Virus record (IMG/VR): IMGVR_UViG_3300032246_002017
Span: 1 to 33,482 of that record
Origin: a virus
DNA: 33,482 bases
Reading direction: 5' to 3' (one strand)
Part shown: positions 12,001 through 16,792 of the stretch, in pieces
Position numbering within the stretch: the stretch's first letter is position 1
Layout: the number at the start of each line of letters is the position of its first letter
The notes under the pieces: generated by a model
Databases searched by the model: none
What the model was told of the DNA's origin: nothing
Seen by the model: the letters and a program-made list of their open reading frames with translations, nothing else
Program-made: the position numbers and the translations under genes

Positions 12001-12919
12001 AATTATAAAGTTGAATATTTGCTCTAAACTCAATAATCGGACGTTGAGCACGCTTATCAACAGTATATTTAGGAGTGGTATTATTAATTTCAGCAGAAAT
12101 TTTAATTACAGATTCGTGAAACCATCTATTATATCGTGTCCACGGATTAAAGTCAATGCTGGCCCGATTAATCGTAATATATTCCGGAGTTAATGGTAAT
12201 TTTTTATCATTATCAAAAGGGTAACTATCAAAGAGAGTACTGTCAAATCTCTCGTCAAAGATTGCTACTATCTGTTCATAGGGCTGCAAAGAATTAATAT
12301 CAATTAATACTATAGATGACCCGACTCCCTCAACTAAGAAAACTTTATTTTTGTAATCTGTAGATATGATATTGTCTGAAAAAGTTACTTTCATGCCATT
12401 GCTTAAATTGTATCCATTAGGCATAGTATAAGTTTCTCGGCCTAGAATTTCAGTTTTAACATCTAATCCCGGAGAATTTATTAAAATTAGATCAGGGCCT
12501 TCAGGTAACCAATAGTACTGAGAATAATTCAGTAATTTGTCCCAGTCTATATAAGGATCATAAGAATAAGTCTTGGTTCGAAATAGCCTATCAAGATTTT
12601 TGTTTTCACCGCCTTGTATCCCTATTTCATTGATTATATCATCATAGGCAACCACATCAGTAATATCAGAATTTTTATTCCTAAATACTAGTGCAGGCTC
12701 TAATGGATAATTTTTCCTAAGAGGAAGAGGTTCTTTAAGATAAATGTCTCTTAAAGGATCATATGTTGGGCTAGACAGAGATCCTACATATCCATCAATC
12801 CTTTCTAACTGAGGAGTACGGATTAACTGATCGATAGTACTAGATAAAAATTTAGAATTTTTTTCAGTTCTAAAATGTTCAGGTAATAATTTACTCGATT
12901 TTTTATTTTGATCAGCCAT
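1..12919 (-). CDS. Giant tail/baseplate structural protein (3'-partial, at least 4306 codons)
   Basis: A single open frame starts at ATG 12919, one base after the gp6 stop, with a GGAAG element just upstream, and stays open to the window edge. No stop is seen, so the C-terminus is missing. Residues about 1-1000 are rich in W/Y/P and resemble the very large virion proteins encoded after gp6 in cyanophage-type T4-like phages. Residues about 1310-1340 and 1567-1606 carry Y-x-x-G-x-x-V-R-Y-N-G-x-[FY]-Y motifs like small carbohydrate-binding modules. Residues about 1980-2420 contain seven FG-GAP-like repeats, suggesting a beta-propeller. PGSGY-type motifs recur near residues 2480, 2920, 3276 (as PGKGY) and 3320. 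The PEE..PGHVLDTL segment (residues about 3800-3830) recurs in my memory of marine T4-like structural proteins. The position corresponds to T4 genes 7/8/10, but no clear match to those proteins is visible. Its role as a peripheral baseplate or fibre-anchoring component is inference. Confidence 0.8.
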   Translation of the reverse strand, partial: MADQNKKSSKLLPEHFRTEKNSKFLSSTIDQLIRTPQLERIDGYVGSLSSPTYDPLRDIYLKEPLPLRKNYPLEPALVFRNKNSDITDVVAYDDIINEIGIQGGENKNLDRLFRTKTYSYDPYIDWDKLLNYSQYYWLPEGPDLILINSPGLDVKTEILGRETYTMPNGYNLSNGMKVTFSDNIISTDYKNKVFLVEGVGSSIVLIDINSLQPYEQIVAIFDERFDSTLFDSYPFDNDKKLPLTPEYITINRASIDFNPWTRYNRWFHESVIKISAEINNTTPKYTVDKRAQRPIIEFRANIQLYNFGKKGIKNVDLIDTETQDAYSRINGSYGFYIDGVLLEQGHRIILNAEIDDDKRNKIYRVEFNLSGDSPVIELVEDQKPKNLDSAPISYGEKNSGTSWYYNSSTRVWQQSQQHTTINQPPLFDLFDDQGNSFSDQLSYRGNFQGNKIFGYDVGTGTSDPVLGFPLKYQNSIGTGSYLFKNYFTSDIITISVDNISSIVPTKTTFFKINNIDNSESFLNVWKNSEVFQIPVIEIKTVQETTNTLTVTCFDRPISLPSAVDVYIKNKKVSSVTSSTTDSIVVNLTSSIATDEVATLKIFTNQVPNENGYYETPLSLTNNPLNGPVTDMTLSELTDHVSSMVDRITDFNGVFPGNSNLRDLSDYSKYGNRLILNENPISFTQIFLGKKEHNVVDSIRSAADHYNQFKMNLLRTIPGISDSLSPIEILDEALKRINSSKGTRSLYYTSDMIGHGNDKVVVEFTIEDLTINEYPIGIDFNLLSLSRKSVLIYINGTQLVVGRDFNFNKNNSSIIFTDSMMSSIAIGDAMSVVRYNSTLGSFIPPTPSTMGLYPAFYPEIYNDDSYVEGVVELIQGHDGSVMRAYGDYRDKVILEFEKRVFNNIKAKYNSDVFDIISVVPGAFRDNGYTFNDFNKIITKDFIRWAGIFNINVTVNDSFNEDDPFTWNYKNSIDSLLGTTVSGSWRALFKFFYDTDSPNTTPWKMLGFANMPSWWEDFYGFAPYTSNNTALWSDLELGYIAGEHRYNGKYARPGLTNIIPVDTAGALLSPDQFLVGPVAYTDQYSSWIFGDQGPAETTWRKSSYWPFILNAASALLDPCKYISRLYDVSRILINSINQISYADTGIYLNPADLLIPNDTDIQIAGFGVYVQERGNQNNLNYSSLLEQDLSYLNFNLFHKLGGFSSKEKLQVIIDSTDPTSFGSGATLPPEDYSLILNVSNPIRSSRISGIIVQKNNGKFLIKGYDRVNPYFEIFKPIKTTASGSITVGGVSASFTEWSNSLNSDRSSTPMSSTAATTTRYYKQGQIVRYNGKFYKVKVGHNLQPTFDPALFQLLPSLPIKGGTTVQLPVRFENTVTQIPYGSELTTSQEVYDLIIGYGEWLKKQGFIFDQYNESLSEILDWKFTGKEFLYWTTQNWAENNLITLSPFAEYLKFSYADSVVDSVISKNYEYSLLKADGKPFPIDKFNILREDGVCVITTPDTEEGLFFAVLNSVQKEHAMVFNNTTMFNDTMYDIESGYRQKRIRLSGFRTKNWDGDFFSPGFVYDTVSYNNWEKFAHYLPGNVVRYNGSYYQANKEIVGDETFDFNKWVKLPVEPTPQLLPNFDYKISQFEDFYSLDIDNFDYEQQKLAQHLTGYTERNYLKNIFTTPIAQYKFYQGFIKQKGTKTAIEKLAKVNKYNKQGEIEINESWAFRVGNYGSFESYRELEFGLEEGSFLENPYIVKFVDQKPKNPNSLINYVETSNLLIKPDRYLTTATFKTTESNFFDTGLELVTAGYVRQDDVTVTAYNKNSILDIASNSLLKEGDTIWTGFLENGDWTVYRYTLQVAKITGVILSIPGEEITFVTNYHHKLSEGDIVSVVRFNDQVNGIYRVTKIIAPNQFSVSASLSNILDENLPYYGALFKFEKSRYSNIDEFSRVKNLFKLFDGEKIWIDEGLDGKWQVFQKVKNYSSALEFSPTSKPAGQKLGFEIFSTDDSPILLTSAYAWYTTGGPSYGKVWVYNKVGTSIEKQYEYTLNSAIKQYCDPSTSTQFGYSLSYDIGKKLYFAGAPEASLIRAPSVTGVVVLSTGSGATKSFVSEGIVKVSSRDIRNNQELVEAVLVSPYATTGYTANYARFGHSIYNNQVSSNQSTLLLVGSPGGYYYSDTGSVYAYQVNTSTNTSTVTISAHPSGIRVNSTSSITLSSGARWGHKISGDNFGNVIAISAPNHYNSTFTGLVQIFDKNLHWKQTLISPFGTDDPFGNDVVVSSSGKYLMISSTEARKAEEPKGKVAIYVNTSNQYVLSQIIENPLTNSDLKLGHSISISDNETTLAISALGTNRARFLTFDSNNKSKETTFDQATTRFVDPIPDSGAVYLYTKLGEFFVQTEELSDANISQGSRYGTSVVIANNNIFVGSPSSVPIGIRALRLSSTSSVVVPFTATISVSISSPDLLPGVIPTVEIVYSEVTEATKTISGVTVLSPGSGYVDTPTATLIDQYDTVLNNLTVILETDNSKFYQFKKIDSNSESWKVLRSQEELVDPSTVKRVALIDSKNDEIVDYLDVIDPLKGKVAGIADRELTYRSVYDPAVYSIGVSGTTVDTTTSWIDEHVGELWWDLSTAKYIWYEQGDEVYKKNNWGKLFPGATIDVYEWVKSDILPSEWANRADTSYGLTNGISGQPKYPDNSIISVKQVYNNVTGAFENVYYFWVKNKVTVPNNPNRKISSYQVSRIIADPAAEGLKFAEIISSDAVAFANIQPTLIGNTINANIVVDNINTDIPRHTEWILLEEGDVNSLPNSLLEKKLIDSLLGRDQLGNLVPSPLLTPRNKYGIGIRPQQTLFKNRLEVLRNLIEFANSVFIKNRMRGNYDFANLESQEKIPDETSREYDLIVEDLESLNQISTTGIKQAELQCFVNNGKIQSVSIVNPGSGYSLPPKVNISSNSSGAEILVEIDELGKVSNAIVKNSGSQFISAPILEVRPHSVIVLADPTSSNKWSKYVYTYSVDQWAKIKTQSFNTPLYWKYVDWKSEDFNPYKDFDLVASDVSQLPFSNDVAVGSYIKIKNIGDGRYIILSRVADSGNYSTGYDIVYSELGTIQILDTIWNYPNTNYSYDSATLDETWYDQTPDLELYRILQAIKNDLFVNGLKINWNRFFFKAVKAALVEQKLLDWAFKTSFINIVNKIGTLDQRPVYKFDNDRYIEDYINEIKPYHTKIRNFISSYNYPINGQGDPSYIYTTDFDLPPYYNSVNQAVEVVNLGDDLLDQQPWKDWADNHKYQLGSVLIANPGKGYTQKPSVVITTAPGDSGTGASADAYIKDGKLYKVVVTNPGSGYVTPPVLTITNGGPYVTTTATVSPVMSNTEIRKNIIGFKFDRVGVNNEIGTVRTEDVFVCPGDRDRFTLTWLAEPDKSTITPTLDGKLILATEYTIEYYTEKYNGYSKKFSKFVFLNIVPENGQVLKIKYNKHVDLYTAVDRIDRFYSPTEVMPGKELPLLMTGAEYPQQIIQGLPISYSVPWSSGVPYDTTPWDDLIDYYTTAKLVSTATVRSTTLSLDTTTGLVPGQIINILNSSTIRLRTDTAILSINSSTGVIALDCPTYGIKYAKAASTSTGTTVTFKTRTDFLGDIKIGDLVFVSGMTTLGYNGQYTISGINNNDVFEVITTGTVSSIYGEASSTATVRVAAVLGTIPANNELLGHFWSTVTNVGSVLIRTFSKLSDVSRVSVKINNTSTSSYSLIEDYEISGRAAVQVPIIYTSSATTVTVDLFGNPTVEFWKFDSNVSSLDSLISGGTWTGTNFAGGLGVSPEDLIIRGDSFLSANDGYAPEESVPGHVLDTLSVEVYTQQSATKTLMITGAFSVEAGVTSTFVISEVTEAVGGFMLHIGGRILDATKGEYFIEGNVIRIPAQSYTGRGGYTIVNVGADRGVDGNAVFVQNQTEALVESLSYIGDIRSAYVLVDGQEINQISTTTDYGYMLSNVSSENNRACVRVYNMPQGNHTIEAWFFRSIHTKFNRISEERFSVTDPQTVFSLSKQPGILEPLSVQAIVEVDDNAGRRRLSPPWVSYYKLDGIELTYKIDSKHDRPSGTYGEGNVRAFANGYTLRSGFDYTVDSVNSTITLTSGILEAGDVLAIEGLVDYEYVILGNILTLGAAVDNAEIKVISFTDHDNMMLRTDRFAGVLTRKFVLSRDVMNDNYIWASVNGRPLIARYDFKILNDKRTVELSEWIDFQVGDEILISTINTSEFGGKILGFRVFKDLFDKNHYIRLSKYHSTVLAKDLLHSDTEIFVQDATELVPANPARNIPGVVFIDSERIEFFSKEG

Positions 12920-12920
12920 G

Positions 12921-15900
12921 TCAACTTCCGCTATTTGTTATTATCGAAGATGCTATTTTTAACTGAGACGCGGTTATTGCGTCAATTATTTCAATGTCAA
13001 ATACTGAAGCCCCATTTACAAAAATTTCATCGGGCAAACAAGATACCTCATACAGACTTCCAAAAGAAAAATCTCCCACCGGCACTATTACAAAATTTGT
13101 AATGTCTGGTGTTAACTTATTCATAACGTAAGTTGCTAATTCGCTAAAATAAAAAGATTGCCCAAAATCCCAATTTTCTAAAGAAAAGAATTCATCAATT
13201 GCCATCATGATCCTAGTTTTTAGGTCATTATCTGTAACTGGAAGATTTGAATTTTTTACCGCTTTGAATTTAGCCTGAAGATTTACATCAGCCTTAGAAC
13301 CAAATAACAATTTATATTTCACAGGGTGAAATATCATTTCGTCACTGATGGCTTTTTTTGGTTCTAGAGATGGGCGATAACTTTCTTCTAATGATTGACT
13401 TGTTGGTGCAGCAGGTTCAGCAGATAAATTACCAATAACCCAACTTCTATAATCATTGTCATATGCGGTCGTTAACACGTAGATGTCAATAATATTAGAT
13501 TTGCTAGGATCAATTCTTCTTTCTTCACCGCTATTATGCATATAATGAAATTTTAAATCAGATCTCCCTTGTTTGCCAATATATTCATCGGTATATATCA
13601 AGGAAGCAGTAGTCGTATTCCAATATTTTACTACGTCAACTGAAGAATTATAAAAATAATATAGAGTATTATCTGGGATTCCAACTTTATCTAAACTGTT
13701 AAAATCATCCTCAGAAAACAGAGGATTAATATCATCATCTGTTAAAATATAGGTTGAATCAGATTGTTTTTTAAAATAAACAAATTCAGATCCGACAATT
13801 TGATCAAAAGACTCGGGATCATTAATTTGCCCAGTAACTGAATTTTTATAGAAACTAATATATACTTTTTTAGGGTCTACATATCCGTCTAATTCAATTA
13901 TTTGATTATTAATCTGCCAAGAGTAATCTACTCCTAAATTTGTTGTGCTATTAGGTTTTGAATTAATTGATAATACATCAATCTTATCTTTTATTACAGT
14001 CCCAGAAGTATAATCATAATTAATAGCCGTTTTATCTAAGAAAAACCCAGTCTCTTCTACACTTTGAAAAATATAATTTAAAGTTCTATAAGTTACCCTA
14101 TAAGATTTTCCGGTCCAAACAAATGATATCAACCAACTGGCATCAAGCCCGAGGTCTTCATAATTTGCCTGGTTATTTAAACTAAAAGAATTGCTGAGAT
14201 TCAAATTAGAATTTAATATAATATCCCAATTACGAGTAGTATCATTGATCGTTAATCCAAAATTACTTTTTGTTGTACAAATATTAGCAATTTCATTCTC
14301 GATAGAAAAACCTAAACTTTTTGTATAACGAGGTATTACCAAGTTAGGGATAGCTCCTTGTGGAACTCTAGTTCCAAAAATAATAGGGCCTGTTCCATCG
14401 GATAATAAACCGAGGCCGTCGCCCACTCCGTCGTTAATGACGTTTTTAACCACTGCCCATATATAGGTTTTTCCACCAGTCGGGATTCCTGACACAGGTA
14501 TAGATTTTAAATTATTTTTATAATCAAAATATTTCCCAGAGGGCGGCAAAAATTTAACCAACGAACCTGCTAACACATATTGTAGGTTTGATCGAGAATA
14601 AATGCCAACTGCATTTACTCCATACGCACTGCCAATATAACCCCGGCTTTCACTAGGTAATTTATTTACTTCGTTCCATGTTAGGGACAGTGATGCTAAC
14701 GAAAATTTAGAATAATTTTCTATATAAAAAGATTCTATTTCAGAAGATGCAATAATCGGTGATAAAGAATTTGTGATGATTCCAAGAATCTGATTTCTAT
14801 TAGAAAATTCGAATTCAAAGACATTTTCTTTTTGCTCTCGATACAAAATTCCATCTGCAGCAAAAATATTTGTTCTACTATATTTTCCAGTAACATCAGA
14901 TATATCAAAATATTTGCTCAATCCGCTAGAAATTCTATTGATACTTTTAACTTTAAGTATATCAGATCCAGCCTTTAGGGGAAAGATGTTATAATCTTCA
15001 CCCGTAATCATTCTATCTTGAGTATAGTAGACCTGCGGTGCTTTTTTCTGAATACTACTATTTGATTCAGTAGGAGCACTATTGCTAATAGTATACTGCA
15101 AACTTAATGTTAAATTTAAAGTATGTAACTGACCTGATGGGTTTTTATAAGGAACTCGAATTGTAATTCCGGACATCTGTTCCGGTTTAATTACATAAGA
15201 ATTACCATTACTTTGTCTATAGAATAATCTAAAATTACCTTTAGGGAGATCTCCGAATACTCCGTCTGCAAAATTTAAATCAATTTGATCATTTTCTCTA
15301 GTAGAAATAGAATAAATGGTTCTAAGATTTTGATTTAAACTATTATAGATAACATTCGATCCACCGGAAATAGTATCAATTGGGGACCAAAGAGTAGAAT
15401 AATTTCCATTTTTATCTAATTGCCATAGCCAAACATCAGTATTATTGATGTCTTGAATATTAACAGCTATAATTTCGTTCGGTACCGGAGTATCTAAGGT
15501 AAAACTGGATAACCCCAAGGCGCCCTGTCTAACATGAGTAAAAAATCCGGTATTTGCACTTCCAGATCCTTGGTTGTCATTCTTATAGATAAAACTAAAA
15601 GAACTTAAAGGTTGGGGTGCTGTTTCGTATATAGAAGTCTTTTCTTTAGAAAATGAACAAGGAACTACTTCAAAACCCATAGTTGTTCCGTTGATATTTT
15701 TACTAAAACTAAAAATTGAAACATCATCATTGACATTATTAATGCGATATTGTTCAGTATCTATGCCACCAATCATGCTTTTATCTTCAGGTGTTCCAAA
15801 ATTAGAATTCATAACAGAATTCATTATATTAATGAATTGTTGATACCATTCTGGATTAGTTGTATCGTTCCATCCTATAGTTGCATTGGCTAAATTAGTC

Positions 15901-16298
15901 CCATTAGAATCAATGACCGAATCGGTTGTTGATATTGCTGTAATTTTTAAAAAACCATTAGCAGCAGAATTTCTAGAAGGAGAATAACTAATTAATTGTG
16001 CTAATCTTAACACACTATCTCTGCGTTGAGCAGTTTCTAAAAAGTTTTCTCTCGCATTCAGATCAATTCGAAAACTTAAATTTTGTCCCAAATAAGCAAT
16101 AAGATCTATTAGGGCAACATATTCGCTACTGTCAATAAAATCATTAAAATCTTCAGGGTAATTTTCCTGAAGATACGAAAACATAGTTCTTCTTAGAGTT
16201 TCGAAATCATAACTCTTAAAATCAGCATTACGAAAAGATTGATATATCTTTTTCCAATCTTCGGCAACCAGCAATTGTTTATTTGTAGATGGGATCAT
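12921..16298 (-). CDS. 6: Baseplate wedge protein gp6
   Basis: This 1125-residue protein is the gp6-type wedge subunit that, in T4, dimerises around the hub to form the inner ring of the baseplate. The N-terminus (DFKSYDFETLRRTMFSYL, then NFLETAQRRDSVLRLAQLISY) is the conserved helical start of gp6/J-like baseplate proteins. The C-terminal part (residues about 980-1090, from the KAISDEMIFHPVKYKL stretch through the FFSLENWDFGQSF motif) matches the conserved C-terminal gp6 region. T4 gp6 has about 660 residues, so the middle here carries several hundred extra residues, mostly beta-rich. The gene directly follows gp25, as expected for the wedge module, and its stop lies one base before the giant ORF. 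The start at 16298 has no Shine-Dalgarno sequence; the leader is A/T only. An AATAAATA late-promoter-like motif lies just upstream. Confidence 0.9.
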   Translation of the reverse strand: MIPSTNKQLLVAEDWKKIYQSFRNADFKSYDFETLRRTMFSYLQENYPEDFNDFIDSSEYVALIDLIAYLGQNLSFRIDLNARENFLETAQRRDSVLRLAQLISYSPSRNSAANGFLKITAISTTDSVIDSNGTNLANATIGWNDTTNPEWYQQFINIMNSVMNSNFGTPEDKSMIGGIDTEQYRINNVNDDVSIFSFSKNINGTTMGFEVVPCSFSKEKTSIYETAPQPLSSFSFIYKNDNQGSGSANTGFFTHVRQGALGLSSFTLDTPVPNEIIAVNIQDINNTDVWLWQLDKNGNYSTLWSPIDTISGGSNVIYNSLNQNLRTIYSISTRENDQIDLNFADGVFGDLPKGNFRLFYRQSNGNSYVIKPEQMSGITIRVPYKNPSGQLHTLNLTLSLQYTISNSAPTESNSSIQKKAPQVYYTQDRMITGEDYNIFPLKAGSDILKVKSINRISSGLSKYFDISDVTGKYSRTNIFAADGILYREQKENVFEFEFSNRNQILGIITNSLSPIIASSEIESFYIENYSKFSLASLSLTWNEVNKLPSESRGYIGSAYGVNAVGIYSRSNLQYVLAGSLVKFLPPSGKYFDYKNNLKSIPVSGIPTGGKTYIWAVVKNVINDGVGDGLGLLSDGTGPIIFGTRVPQGAIPNLVIPRYTKSLGFSIENEIANICTTKSNFGLTINDTTRNWDIILNSNLNLSNSFSLNNQANYEDLGLDASWLISFVWTGKSYRVTYRTLNYIFQSVEETGFFLDKTAINYDYTSGTVIKDKIDVLSINSKPNSTTNLGVDYSWQINNQIIELDGYVDPKKVYISFYKNSVTGQINDPESFDQIVGSEFVYFKKQSDSTYILTDDDINPLFSEDDFNSLDKVGIPDNTLYYFYNSSVDVVKYWNTTTASLIYTDEYIGKQGRSDLKFHYMHNSGEERRIDPSKSNIIDIYVLTTAYDNDYRSWVIGNLSAEPAAPTSQSLEESYRPSLEPKKAISDEMIFHPVKYKLLFGSKADVNLQAKFKAVKNSNLPVTDNDLKTRIMMAIDEFFSLENWDFGQSFYFSELATYVMNKLTPDITNFVIVPVGDFSFGSLYEVSCLPDEIFVNGASVFDIEIIDAITASQLKIASSIITNSGS

Positions 16299-16315
16299 AG
16301 TTTTATTGTTTTATG

Positions 16316-16323
16316 TATTTATT
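16316..16323 (-). promoter_or_regulatory. Possible late promoter (AATAAATA) upstream of gp6
   Basis: AATAAATA on the minus strand fits the NATAAATA late motif described for T4-like cyanophages (T4 consensus TATAAATA). It ends 17 nt before the gp6 ATG, which would give a very short leader. The surrounding leader is A/T-rich, so chance occurrence is possible. It may be an internal start within the baseplate operon. Confidence 0.3.
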
Positions 16324-16343
16324 TTGACTATTAAGTACTATTA

Positions 16344-16781
16344 TTATTGCACACTAAGCCCAATTTTTTGGTCAAATGCTAATTTTAAAACCGCAGATTG
16401 ATCTGTATCTTTTAACACCAAAGTAATTTCAACCAAATAACCCTTTTCATATTCCCTCACATTTATTTGCGTTGGATAAACCCTGGGGTCAAAATTACAA
16501 ATTGTTTTGATATCATCAAATAGCAAATCTTTTAGTTGAGGTGTCATAGGCTCCATAATAATATCCCAGATTATTGTACCAAACTCCGGGTTCATTACTC
16601 GACTGCCTTTTCTTGTATTAAAATGGTTTATGATATCTTGTTTGACTAACTCAAAGTCATAAATTTCAGTATTTCGATTGCTAGGATTAGTCGTACTAAA
16701 TCCGCGATAAAACTGACTCTTTTTTTGAGCCTTATGTTTCGGGGATCCGATGCTGTTTATTTCAAGATTTTTGTAGGGCAT
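16344..16781 (-). CDS. 25: Baseplate wedge protein gp25
   Basis: This 145-residue protein belongs to the GPW/gp25 family. In T4 it bridges gp6/gp53 in the wedge near the inner baseplate and contacts the sheath initiation site. Supporting features are the DFELVKQDIINHFNTRKGSRVMNPEFGT segment and the following W-D-I-I-M-E-P-M-T-P-Q motif, which carries the conserved E-P pair of the family. The C-terminal beta segments (YLVEITLVLKDTDQSAVLKLAFD) are typical. The N-terminal tail of about 35 residues, rich in basic and polar residues, resembles the extended arms of phage gp25. The gene sits 11 nt after gp5 and 45 nt before gp6, the usual gp5-gp25-gp6 order of cyanophage-like genomes. Length is close to T4 gp25 (132 residues). 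Confidence 0.93.
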   Translation of the reverse strand: MPYKNLEINSIGSPKHKAQKKSQFYRGFSTTNPSNRNTEIYDFELVKQDIINHFNTRKGSRVMNPEFGTIIWDIIMEPMTPQLKDLLFDDIKTICNFDPRVYPTQINVREYEKGYLVEITLVLKDTDQSAVLKLAFDQKIGLSVQ

Positions 16782-16792
16782 GATGATATTTA

